Assembly: GCA_003612335.1 (NCBI GenBank)
Contig: RAYO01000005.1
Location: 1 to 64,000, forward strand
Source of the DNA: a bacterium 1xD42-67
Lineage (GTDB): Bacteria > Bacillota > Clostridia > Oscillospirales > Oscillospiraceae
Length of the DNA stretch: 64,000 bases
Reading direction: 5' to 3'
Shown here piece by piece: positions 1 to 8,012 of this stretch. Numbering within the stretch: position 1 is the stretch's first letter; each line of letters starts with the position of its first letter. Position numbers and translations under genes: made by a program. Under the pieces are notes generated by a model. It was not told the origin of the DNA. It did not search any database and saw only the letters and a list, made by a program, of their open reading frames with translations.

Positions 1-1259
1 CCTGCGGCGGCGGCGGCGGGAACGGCGGCGGCGGCTCCAATGCCGGCGGGTCCGGCGGCGGCTCCAACGGCGGCGGCGCGCCCTCCAACAACGGCGAGAA
101 GATCGCTATCAGCGTGATCGCCGCGCAGTATGGACAGAAGACCGCCGACTGGTGGGCCACCTTCCAGAAGGAGTTCAATGACAGCCACGAGAACATCGCC
201 CTGAACGTGGAGGTCGTCTCCTGGAACGACATCTACACCGTGGTCAACACCCGCCTGGGCGGCGGCGCCGCTCCCGACATCCTGAACATCGACGTCTTCG
301 CCGACTATCAGGCCGACGGACTGCTCCTCCCCGCCAAGGACTATGTCTCTGACGAGACCTATGCCAAGTTCTACCCTGCTTTCCTGGATCAGTCCGTGGT
401 GGACGGCACCGTGTGGGCCATCCCCGACCTGGCTTCCGCCCGTGCCCTGTACTACAATGTGGAGCTGCTGAAGGACGCCGAGGTGGAAGTGCCCACCACC
501 TGGGACGAGCTGGAGGCCGCCTGTGAGAAGCTGAAGGCCCATTACGGCGACGATGTCTATCCCTGGGGCATCGACATGACCACCGACGAGGGCCAGGCCG
601 CTTTCGCCTATTACATCTGGAACAACGGCGGCGACTTCACCGATGCGGACGGCAACTGGACCCTGAACAGCGACGAGAACGTAGAGGCCATCGAGTTCGC
701 CATCGGTCTGGTCAACAAGAAGCTGACCAACTCCGATCCGGCCACCGAGACCCGCTATACCCTCCAGGACCTCTTCGGCAGCGGCAAGCTGGCCATGATG
801 ATCGGCCCCAACTCCATCCCCACCTACATCGCCGTGGACAAGGACCCCTCTGAGGTCATCAACTACGGCACCGCTCCCATCCCCACCAACGACGGCAAGC
901 CCTCCGTTTCCGCCGGCGTTATGGACCGCTTCATGGTCTTCGACAACGGCCACTCTGATGAGAAGATCGAGGCCATCAAGGAGTTCTTCGACTACTTCTA
1001 TGAGGATGAGCGGTACTCCGACTGGGTCCTGATGGAGGACTTCCTGCCCGCCACCAAGACCGGCGGCGAGATTGTGGCTGCAGCGGATGAGCGTATGGCC
1101 TCCTGGGTGGATATCGTGGGCTCCTGCAAGTTCTATCCCACCGCTCAGGCCAAGTGGGCCGACGTGAAGCAGGGCGTCATCGACGTGGAGCAGAAGGCTC
1201 TGCTGGGCGGCAACGTCAAGGAGCTGCTGGATGCGCTCCAGGCGAAGATCGCCGGCTGA
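1..1259 (+). CDS. ABC transporter sugar-binding lipoprotein (5' truncated)
   Basis: This is the extracellular solute-binding protein of a carbohydrate ABC importer. The reading frame is open from the left edge. The codon at 3-5 is Cys, followed by about 30 residues of Gly/Ser/Asn linker, which looks like the lipobox cysteine and tether of a lipoprotein, so only the signal peptide is missing. The body (from about residue 34 after the Cys) has the extracellular binding protein family 1 pattern: GGAAPDILNIDVF, WAIPDLASARALYYN, PTTWDELEAACEKLK and a C-terminal FPAT/YPTAQAKWADVK segment. Two permease genes follow, and kinase, nagB and nagA genes lie in the same direction, so an amino sugar or amino-sugar oligosaccharide is the likely ligand (inference from context). 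Confidence 0.9.
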   Translation, partial: CGGGGGNGGGGSNAGGSGGGSNGGGAPSNNGEKIAISVIAAQYGQKTADWWATFQKEFNDSHENIALNVEVVSWNDIYTVVNTRLGGGAAPDILNIDVFADYQADGLLLPAKDYVSDETYAKFYPAFLDQSVVDGTVWAIPDLASARALYYNVELLKDAEVEVPTTWDELEAACEKLKAHYGDDVYPWGIDMTTDEGQAAFAYYIWNNGGDFTDADGNWTLNSDENVEAIEFAIGLVNKKLTNSDPATETRYTLQDLFGSGKLAMMIGPNSIPTYIAVDKDPSEVINYGTAPIPTNDGKPSVSAGVMDRFMVFDNGHSDEKIEAIKEFFDYFYEDERYSDWVLMEDFLPATKTGGEIVAAADERMASWVDIVGSCKFYPTAQAKWADVKQGVIDVEQKALLGGNVKELLDALQAKIAG

Positions 1260-1295
1260 CCGCCCTTTTCCGGATACACAGTCCAGCACACGACC

Positions 1296-1336
1296 GCATG
1301 GCCGGGCCGCCTCGGCCCGGCCATGCATCTTTTTTT
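1296..1336 (+). terminator. Strong hairpin terminator between binding-protein and permease genes
   Basis: A perfect 14-bp stem (1296-1309 with 1313-1326, three-base loop) is followed by a run of seven T at 1330-1336. It sits between the binding-protein stop and the first permease gene. It would let most transcripts end after the binding protein, with partial read-through into the permeases. Confidence 0.85.
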
Positions 1337-1420
1337 CCAGCCGTTTTCAAAGCGCACAGCGCCGCCGCTCTTTGAGAGCGGCTGGGAGGCGCTCATCTAT
1401 CAAACTTAGGAGGTGTCTCC

Positions 1421-2398
1421 GTGAACAAGAATGCCCCGGCTGTCTCTGCGGAACGAAACGCTCCGAAGAAAAAACAGGCCCCCAAAAAGAGCCCCCGTCT
1501 GCCCAGCCCCGGGAGGAAGAGATTCTTCTGGTTCATCGAGCCCTACATCTGGATCGCGCCCAGCGTCATCCTGATGGCGGTCTTCATCGTGATGCCCATC
1601 CTGAAGGTCTTCCAGCTGTCCATGAGCAAGGTGACTCGGACGGGACAGCTCAAGGGCCTCAACAATTTTGAGAATTTCAAGAACGTGATCAAGGACCCGG
1701 CCTTCAGCCTGGTGCTGAAGAACACCATCGTGTGGACCATCGCTGTGGTGGTCATCTCCACCATCTTGGGCTTCATGCTGGCTCTGGTGCTGAACAACAA
1801 GTTCCGCGGCCGCAAGATCGCCCGGGCCATCGTGGTCTTCCCCTGGGCCACCACTCTGGTGATCCAGGCCAGCGCCTGGAACTTCATCATCAATAAGGAC
1901 TATGGCACCCTGAACACCCTGCTGATCAAGCTGGGCATCATCAAGCAGGCGATGAACTGGACCCCCACCCCCTCGATCTACTTCGCCTGGGAGATCGCCT
2001 GCGGCATCTTCGTCACCATCCCCTTCGTCACCTTCTGCGTCCTGTCCGGCCTGCAGAGCATCGACGCCTCCTATTACGAGGCCGCTACGGTGGACGGAGC
2101 GGGGTATTTCCAAAAGCTCTTCAAGATCACCCTGCCTCTGGTCAAGTCCTCCCTGACCGTGTCTACCGTGCTGAACATCATCTACGTGTTCAACTCCTTC
2201 CCCATCATCTGGACCATGACCAAGGGCGACCCGGCCAACTACACCGATACCTTGGTCACTTACCTCTACAAGCTGGCTTTCTACAACGGACGTCAGGGCG
2301 AGGCCGCCGCTGTCTCTGTGATCGGCTTCATCATCCTGCTGATCTGCGCCAGCTCTTACATGTTCTACACTCTGCGGAAAGGAGATGACGACCTGTGA
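1421..2398 (+). CDS. ABC sugar permease, MalF/UgpA type
   Basis: This is an inner-membrane permease of a carbohydrate ABC importer, 325 aa. The GTG start at 1421 has the ribosome site TTAGGAGGTG at 1406-1415. A basic, Lys/Pro-rich cytoplasmic N-terminus of about 40 residues precedes six predicted membrane segments. The EAA loop that contacts the ATPase is visible near residue 220 (YEAATVDGAGYFQKLFKITL). Its stop overlaps the GTG of the next permease by four bases, so the two are probably translationally coupled and form a heterodimer. Confidence 0.93.
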   Translation: MNKNAPAVSAERNAPKKKQAPKKSPRLPSPGRKRFFWFIEPYIWIAPSVILMAVFIVMPILKVFQLSMSKVTRTGQLKGLNNFENFKNVIKDPAFSLVLKNTIVWTIAVVVISTILGFMLALVLNNKFRGRKIARAIVVFPWATTLVIQASAWNFIINKDYGTLNTLLIKLGIIKQAMNWTPTPSIYFAWEIACGIFVTIPFVTFCVLSGLQSIDASYYEAATVDGAGYFQKLFKITLPLVKSSLTVSTVLNIIYVFNSFPIIWTMTKGDPANYTDTLVTYLYKLAFYNGRQGEAAAVSVIGFIILLICASSYMFYTLRKGDDDL

Positions 2399-3261
2399 GC
2401 GAGCCCGCCGTCACTGTGAAAAGACCAGCATCCCTGAAGAAGACGATCCTCCGGCTCCTGCTCTATTTCGTAGTGCTGGACGTGTGTGTCATCACCCTGT
2501 ACCCCTACTTCGCTATGCTGTGCACTGCGCTGAAGGGCCGGGGCGAGATCTTCGCCACCCAGGGCACGATCCTGCCCATCACCGCCCTGTGGTCCAACTT
2601 TGTCGATATCTGGAGCCTGGCGCCCATGGCCAAGTACATGCTCAACTCCTTCCTGATCGCCGGCGGCTCCACCCTCATCGCTATGCTGTGCGGCATCCCC
2701 GCCGCCTATGCCCTGGCCCGGATGAAGTTCAAGGGACAGACCGCGTTCCTGGCCTTCGTCATCGTCTCTCAGATGTTCGCCCCGGTGGTGCTGCTGATCG
2801 GTATCTATCAGGTCATGCTGGCCCTCCACCTGACAGACAGCATCTGGGGCCTGATCTTCATCAATGCCGCCTTCAACCAGGCGTTCACCGTCTGGCTGCT
2901 GCGGGGCACTTTTATGGGCATCTCGGCGGAGATGGAGCAGGCCGCTACCATCGACGGCTGCACCAGGGTCCAGTCCATGATGAGGGTGCTCCTCCCTGTG
3001 GCCGCCCCAGGCATCGTCACCACCCTGATCTTCATCTTCATCAACGCCTGGAACGAGTACACCGTGGCCCTGTGTCTGATCAAGACCGATACCCTCAAGC
3101 CGCTGACGGTGGGCATCAACATCTTCAACGGCTATAATATCATCGAATGGCAGTATCTCTTCGCCGCATCCATCTTCGCGATCATCCCGGTGGTCATCCT
3201 CTTCATGTGCATCGAGAAGAACCTGGTCAGCGGACTGGCTTCCGGCGGCGTGAAGGGCTGA
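2395..3261 (+). CDS. ABC sugar permease, MalG/UgpE type
   Basis: This is the second membrane subunit of the importer, 288 aa, with six predicted membrane segments. The GTG start overlaps the upstream stop (GTGA), with GGAG about 10 bases upstream. The EAA loop lies near residue 180 (EMEQAATIDGCTRVQSMMRV). The C-terminus KNLVSGLASGGVKG is typical of MalG-like permeases (family knowledge). It belongs to the same operon as the binding protein and the amino-sugar enzymes downstream. Confidence 0.93.
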   Translation: MSEPAVTVKRPASLKKTILRLLLYFVVLDVCVITLYPYFAMLCTALKGRGEIFATQGTILPITALWSNFVDIWSLAPMAKYMLNSFLIAGGSTLIAMLCGIPAAYALARMKFKGQTAFLAFVIVSQMFAPVVLLIGIYQVMLALHLTDSIWGLIFINAAFNQAFTVWLLRGTFMGISAEMEQAATIDGCTRVQSMMRVLLPVAAPGIVTTLIFIFINAWNEYTVALCLIKTDTLKPLTVGINIFNGYNIIEWQYLFAASIFAIIPVVILFMCIEKNLVSGLASGGVKG

Positions 3262-3292
3262 GCGCACCACGAAATGATTAGGAGGAACGCCT

Positions 3293-4669
3293 ATGGAACG
3301 CTATGGTATCCCTGTCCAGATCAAGAACGTGCCGGAGCTGGACCCGGAATTCATGCCTATCCTGCGATTCGACCGCGCCTTTTTGCAGGACGCCAAAAAG
3401 CCCGTCTCCATCGCTGTGGAACGGGCCGACGGTCAGATGGCCGTCCGTCATACCTTCGTCCACGGCACCCCTGAGATGGCGGAGGCGGACCTGTACTATG
3501 TGGAGCGGCTGATCAAGACCATGCTCTGGATGTGCGGCGGCTATTGCGTCCAGATCACCGACCAGGACCTGTGCAGACGGCTGAACGAGCTGTATGGAGC
3601 GGGCGGCCGCCAGTGGTTCGATGTGGAGTTCATGCACGATGTGTTCGAGGCCCCCTTTTCGATCATCTGCGTGGACAAGGCGCCGGAGGAAAAGAGCAGT
3701 CCCCAGGCCGTGGGCGGCCATCTGGACGGCTGCCGCATCGGCTTCGACGCCGGCGGCTCCGACCGGAAGGTCTCGGCGGTCATCGACGGAGAGACCGTCT
3801 TCTCCGAGGAGGTGGTCTGGTTCCCCAAGACCAACGCCGACCCGGACTACCACTATGAGGGCATCGTCTCCGCCTTCCAGTCCGCCGCCGCCCACATGCC
3901 CCGGGTGGATGCGGTGGGCATCAGCTCCGCCGGCATCTACATCAACGACCGGGCCATGGTGGCCTCCCTCTTCCTCAAGGTCCCGAAGGACCTCTATGAG
4001 GCCAAGGTGAAGGACATCTACATCCGGGCCGTCACCGACACCTTTGGAGACGTGCCCTATGTGGTGGCCAACGACGGCGATGTCTCCGCCCTGGCAGGGG
4101 CCATGAGCCTGAAGACCAACAACATCCTGGGCATCGCCATGGGCACCAGCGAGGCGGTGGGCTATGTGGACGGCGAGGGCCGGATCACCGGCTGGCTCAA
4201 CGAGCTGGCTTTCGTGCCGGTGGACGTCCACCCGGAGGCCATGCGGGACGAGTGGTCCGGCGACATCGGCTGCGGGGTGAAGTACTTCTCTCAGGACAGC
4301 GTGATCAAGCTGGCCCCCCGGGCGGGGATCGAGCTGGAGGAGGGGGCCTCCCCGGCAGAGAAGCTGAAGGCCGTCCAGGCCCTGATGGAGCAGGACGACC
4401 CCCGGGCCGCCAAGGTCTACCGGTCCATCGGCTGCTACCTGGGCCATACACTGCCTTACTACTATGAGTTCTACGGGTTCGGCTGCGTGCTGCTGCTGGG
4501 CCGGGTGATGAGCGGCAAGGGAGGGGAGCTGATCCTGGAGACCTGCCGCAGTGTCCTGGAGGACGAGTATCCCGAGCTTGCCGGCAGGTTCCAGCTCACC
4601 CTCCCCGACGAGAAGTTCCGCCGGGTGGGCCAGTCTATGGCCGCCGCCAGCCTGCCCAAGGGCCGCTGA
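3293..4669 (+). CDS. ROK-like sugar kinase, probable amino-sugar kinase
   Basis: This is a 458-aa protein with an actin-like kinase fold in its C-terminal two thirds. FDAGGSDRK near residue 151 is the phosphate-1 loop, NDGDVSALAGA near 260 carries the expected catalytic Asp, and MGTSEAVG near 282 is the phosphate-2 loop. The first ~145 residues are an extra domain that I do not recognise. The CxCGxxGC zinc motif of classical ROK kinases is absent. The AGGAGG site lies just before ATG 3293. Its position between the permeases and nagB-nagA suggests phosphorylation of N-acetylglucosamine or a related amino sugar after ABC uptake (inference). A regulatory role cannot be excluded. Confidence 0.72.
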   Translation: MERYGIPVQIKNVPELDPEFMPILRFDRAFLQDAKKPVSIAVERADGQMAVRHTFVHGTPEMAEADLYYVERLIKTMLWMCGGYCVQITDQDLCRRLNELYGAGGRQWFDVEFMHDVFEAPFSIICVDKAPEEKSSPQAVGGHLDGCRIGFDAGGSDRKVSAVIDGETVFSEEVVWFPKTNADPDYHYEGIVSAFQSAAAHMPRVDAVGISSAGIYINDRAMVASLFLKVPKDLYEAKVKDIYIRAVTDTFGDVPYVVANDGDVSALAGAMSLKTNNILGIAMGTSEAVGYVDGEGRITGWLNELAFVPVDVHPEAMRDEWSGDIGCGVKYFSQDSVIKLAPRAGIELEEGASPAEKLKAVQALMEQDDPRAAKVYRSIGCYLGHTLPYYYEFYGFGCVLLLGRVMSGKGGELILETCRSVLEDEYPELAGRFQLTLPDEKFRRVGQSMAAASLPKGR

Positions 4670-4697
4670 GCGCCACTGTTTGGAAAGGAAGATGTGT

Positions 4698-5444
4698 ATG
4701 AAGATCTATCGTGAAAAAGACTACGACGCCATGAGCCGCCGCGCGGCTGAGATCATCGCCGCTGAGATCCTCCACGACCCGGCCTGTGTGCTGGGCCTGG
4801 CCACCGGCTCTACCCCCGAGGGGGCCTACAAATATCTGGTGGACTGGTATGGGAAGGGGCTCCTCAGCTTCAAGGACGTCCTGTCTGTGAATCTGGATGA
4901 GTATGTGGGGCTGGCTCCCGACCACGACCAGAGCTATCGCTATTTCATGCAGAGCAACCTCTTCGACCATGTGGACATCGTTCCCGGGAACACCCGGGTG
5001 CCTGACGGTCTGTCCAAAGACCCTGGGACGGTCTGCAAAGAGTACGACGCCTATATCCGCTCCCTCGGCTACGTCAGCCTCCAGCTGCTGGGCATCGGCC
5101 GCAATGGCCACATCGGCTTCAATGAGCCGGGGGACCACTTCGTCAAGGAGACCCATGTGGTGGACCTGACGGAGAGCACCATCGACGCCAACGCCCGTTT
5201 CTTCGCCAGCCGGGAGGACGTGCCCAGGCAGGCGATCAGCATGGGCATCGGCGCCATCATGGGGGCCAAGAAGGTGCTGCTGTGCGCCAGCGGCGAGGAG
5301 AAGGCGGAGGCCATCTTCAACACGGTCTGCGGGCCCATCTCCCCCAGCTGCCCCGGCTCCATCCTGCAGCTCCATCCCAACGTGGTGCTGGTGGCGGACG
5401 AGACCGCGCTGAGCAAACTGACTGCTGCCGGGGTGGAGGTATGA
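4698..5444 (+). CDS. nagB: Glucosamine-6-phosphate deaminase
   Basis: This enzyme converts glucosamine-6-phosphate to fructose-6-phosphate and ammonia in the cytoplasm, 248 aa. Diagnostic segments are LATGSTPEGAY (sugar-phosphate loop, near residue 33), NLDEYVGL (catalytic Asp near 67) and GIGRNGHIGFNEPGD (near 132). The start at 4698 is preferred over ATG 4692 because AAGGAA (4685-4690) is correctly spaced for it. The stop overlaps the nagA start (ATGA), so the two are coupled. It supplies glycolysis with carbon from the imported amino sugar. Confidence 0.96.
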   Translation: MKIYREKDYDAMSRRAAEIIAAEILHDPACVLGLATGSTPEGAYKYLVDWYGKGLLSFKDVLSVNLDEYVGLAPDHDQSYRYFMQSNLFDHVDIVPGNTRVPDGLSKDPGTVCKEYDAYIRSLGYVSLQLLGIGRNGHIGFNEPGDHFVKETHVVDLTESTIDANARFFASREDVPRQAISMGIGAIMGAKKVLLCASGEEKAEAIFNTVCGPISPSCPGSILQLHPNVVLVADETALSKLTAAGVEV

Positions 5445-6568
5445 GGATCTCCGGCGGCCAGGTCTTCGACCTGGAGGAGGGGTTCGTCCTCCGGGAGGTC
5501 TGTACCGATGGGCCGCTGATCGCGGCGGAGAGCGGGGACGGAGAGACGCTGGACGCCAGCGGCTGCTATGTGATCCCCGGCCTGGTGGACGTCCACTTCC
5601 ACGGCTGTGTAGGGGAGGACTTCAGCGACGCTGACCCGGAGGGCCTGCAGCGGATCGCCGACTATGAGCTGTCCCAGGGGGTCACCTACATCTGTCCCGC
5701 CGGTATGACCCTTCCGGAGGAGCAGCTGACGGCCATCTGCAGGACCGCCGCCGCCCACCGGGCCCAAAATGCCGGCGGCGCGGAGGTGGTGGGGGCACAC
5801 TTAGAGGGGCCCTTCCTGTGCGAGGCCAAGAAAGGGGCCCAGAACGGCGCCTATCTCCATGATCCGGACGCCGCTATGCTCCAGCGCCTCCAGGAGGCGG
5901 CGGAGGGCTGTGTGCGTCTGGTCACGCTGGCCCCGGAGCAGCCCGGCTCTGTCGAGTTCATCCGCGCGGCCGCGGAGATGGGGATCCATGTCTCTGTGGG
6001 CCATACCGTGGCCGGCTATGAGACGGCCAGGGCCGCCTTCGAGGCGGGAGCGGATCATGCTACCCACCTGTTCAATGCCATGCCCCCCTTCGCTCACCGT
6101 GACCCGGGCGTCATCGGTGCGGCGTTCGATGTGTCCAGTGTCCTGCCGGAGCTGATCTGCGACGGGATCCATGTCCACGGCTCTGCGGTCCGGGCCGCGT
6201 TCCGGTTGTTCGGGAAGGAGCGGATGATCCTCGTCTCCGATTCCCTCCGGGCGACCGGGATGCCGGACGGAGAGTACCCGTTCGGCGGCCAGATGATCGA
6301 GGTCCACGGCAATCGGGCGACCATCCTGGGCCACCCGGAGACGCTGGCCGGCTCTGTCACCAGTCTGATGGGCTGTCTGCGCCAGGCCGTGTCCTTCGGG
6401 ATCCCTCTGGCCGACGCGGTGCGGGCCAGTACCTATAACCCCGCCCGGTCCATCGGGATCGACGGCCGGATCGGGAGCCTGGATACCGGCAAGGAGGCCA
6501 GCGCTGTCCTGCTGGACCCAAAGGACCTGTCCATCCGGGCGGTCGTGTTCAAAGGACAGAGGATGTAG
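5441..6568 (+). CDS. nagA: N-acetylglucosamine-6-phosphate deacetylase
   Basis: This is an amidohydrolase-superfamily enzyme, 375 aa, that removes acetate from GlcNAc-6-phosphate and feeds NagB. Visible motifs are VDVHFHGC (metal-binding HxH, near residue 49), GAHLEGPFL (catalytic/metal Glu, near 120), VGHTVAG and THLFNAMPPF (metal His residues) and LVSDSLRATG (catalytic Asp, near 266). ATG 5441 is preceded by GGAGGT and overlaps the nagB stop. The order permease-kinase-nagB-nagA-ATPase makes one uptake and degradation unit. Confidence 0.96.
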   Translation: MRISGGQVFDLEEGFVLREVCTDGPLIAAESGDGETLDASGCYVIPGLVDVHFHGCVGEDFSDADPEGLQRIADYELSQGVTYICPAGMTLPEEQLTAICRTAAAHRAQNAGGAEVVGAHLEGPFLCEAKKGAQNGAYLHDPDAAMLQRLQEAAEGCVRLVTLAPEQPGSVEFIRAAAEMGIHVSVGHTVAGYETARAAFEAGADHATHLFNAMPPFAHRDPGVIGAAFDVSSVLPELICDGIHVHGSAVRAAFRLFGKERMILVSDSLRATGMPDGEYPFGGQMIEVHGNRATILGHPETLAGSVTSLMGCLRQAVSFGIPLADAVRASTYNPARSIGIDGRIGSLDTGKEASAVLLDPKDLSIRAVVFKGQRM

Positions 6569-6762
6569 ATCGATATCCAAAATCATTCCACGGGCCGGAG
6601 GCTACTCCATCATGGTAGTCCCGGCACCGCACAGAAGGAGGAAAAAGCTACCGCTGCGGCTTGCGGTGCGGCAGTGTGGAGACCTGTCGTAACGTTCCAA
6701 AGGTCCTGCTCCTTTGGGGCGAGGTGGAAACTGGCGGAGGCCCTTCCACCAGAGCCGGACAT
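6569..6762 (+). promoter_or_regulatory. Hairpin-rich leader before the MsmK-type ATPase gene
   Basis: These 194 bases hold no recognised gene. Three short inverted repeats are visible: GCACCGC/GCGGTGC (6624-6630 with 6663-6669, enclosing an AAGGAGG that has no start codon), CCAAAGG/CCTTTGG (6697-6703 with 6711-6717) and GGTGGAA/TTCCACC (6723-6729 with 6744-6750). The last loop holds GGAGG, the nearest ribosome-site-like sequence to ATG 6763. This may be a translational control region; that is inference only. Confidence 0.35.
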
Positions 6763-7956
6763 ATGGCGACTTTGAATCTGAGGAACATCACGAAGATCTA
6801 CCCCCACAGCGGCGGGGAGAAGAAGGCCAAGAAAAAGAAGAGCGACAGCGGAGAGAAGAAGGTCAACCTCCAGATCACCGATCAGGGCGTGGTGGCCGTC
6901 CAGAAGTTCGATCTGGATATCGCCGACAAGGAGTTCATCGTGCTGGTGGGTCCCTCGGGCTGCGGCAAGTCCACCACCCTGCGGATGGTGGCCGGCCTGG
7001 AGGAGATCTCCGGCGGCGAGCTGCTCATCGACGGCAAGCTGATGAACGATGTGGAGCCGAAAAACCGGGACATCGCCATGGTGTTCCAGTCCTACGCCCT
7101 GTATCCCCACATGACGGTGTTCGAGAACATGGCTTTCCCGCTTCGCCTGCGCAAGGTCCCGGCAAACGAGATCGAGCGCCGGGTGAAAGAGGCGGCGGAG
7201 ATCCTGGACATCACCCAGTATCTGGACCGGAAGCCCAAGGCGCTGTCCGGCGGCCAGCGGCAGCGTGTGGCCATCGGCCGGGCCATCGTCCGGGAGCCCA
7301 AGGTGCTGCTCATGGATGAGCCCCTGTCCAACCTGGATGCCAAGCTCCGCAACCAGATGCGGGCCGAGATCATCAAGCTGCGCCAGAAGATCGACACCAC
7401 CTTCATCTACGTCACCCACGACCAGACCGAGGCCATGACCCTGGGCGACCGGATCGTGATCATGAAGGACGGATTCATCCAGCAGATCGGCACCCCCCAA
7501 GAGGTCTTCGACCACCCCGCCAACATCTTCGTGGCCGGCTTCATCGGGATGCCCCAGATGAACTTCTTCGATGCCAAGCTGCTCAGCGAGGGCGGGAAAT
7601 ACTTCGTCACGGTGGGCGGCTGCAAGGTGGAGCTGTCCGCCGAGAAACAGAAGAATCTGGCCGCGCACAAGATCTCCGCCCAGGACATCACCCTTGGGGT
7701 CCGTCCCAGCCACATGGTGCTGGCCAAGCAGGCGGGGAACACCCTCTCTGCCACTGTGGAGGTCTCGGAGATGATGGGCAGCGAGGTCCATTTCCACGCC
7801 AACGCCGAGGGGCGGGACGTGGTGGTCATCGTCCCCACCATGAACCCGGACGGCAGCCACATCGACACCTTCACCACCGGAGACAAGCTGGAGCTCACCT
7901 TCAGCGGCAACGTCTGCCATGTCTTTGGCAAGGACGGCAGGAATCTGGAGTATTGA
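6763..7956 (+). CDS. Sugar ABC transporter ATPase, MsmK/UgpC type
   Basis: This is the cytoplasmic ATPase subunit, 397 aa from ATG 6763. Walker A is GPSGCGKST (near residue 63), the Q-loop is MVFQSYALYPHM, the ABC signature is LSGGQRQRVAIGRA (near 160), Walker B is VLLMDEPLSNLDA (near 181) and the switch is YVTHDQTEAM. The C-terminal ~130 residues form the regulatory TOBE/OB region of the MalK class. Unusually, residues 16-42 are a Lys-rich insertion between the first strand and the Walker A strand. The start is not secure: no good ribosome site precedes 6763, and a TTG at 6661 would add 34 residues. It probably energises the importer upstream and perhaps other sugar importers. Confidence 0.92.
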   Translation: MATLNLRNITKIYPHSGGEKKAKKKKSDSGEKKVNLQITDQGVVAVQKFDLDIADKEFIVLVGPSGCGKSTTLRMVAGLEEISGGELLIDGKLMNDVEPKNRDIAMVFQSYALYPHMTVFENMAFPLRLRKVPANEIERRVKEAAEILDITQYLDRKPKALSGGQRQRVAIGRAIVREPKVLLMDEPLSNLDAKLRNQMRAEIIKLRQKIDTTFIYVTHDQTEAMTLGDRIVIMKDGFIQQIGTPQEVFDHPANIFVAGFIGMPQMNFFDAKLLSEGGKYFVTVGGCKVELSAEKQKNLAAHKISAQDITLGVRPSHMVLAKQAGNTLSATVEVSEMMGSEVHFHANAEGRDVVVIVPTMNPDGSHIDTFTTGDKLELTFSGNVCHVFGKDGRNLEY

Positions 7957-7974
7957 GCGGCCAGATCCGCAGGA

Positions 7975-8003
7975 GCCCGGCCCCGCATCGAGCGGGGCCG
8001 GGC
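7975..8003. terminator. Convergent hairpin between ATPase and phosphate permease genes
   Basis: A perfect 12-bp GC-rich stem (7975-7986 with 7992-8003, loop ATCGA) lies between two convergent genes. The following T tract is poor (CGTTCTGT), so termination strength is uncertain. Confidence 0.6.
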
Positions 8004-8012
8004 CGTTCTGTG

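Noticed and set aside
1-110. Gly-rich repeat as a microsatellite or collagen-like element
   Set aside because: It reads in frame as the flexible tether after the lipobox Cys of the binding protein, which is normal for such lipoproteins.
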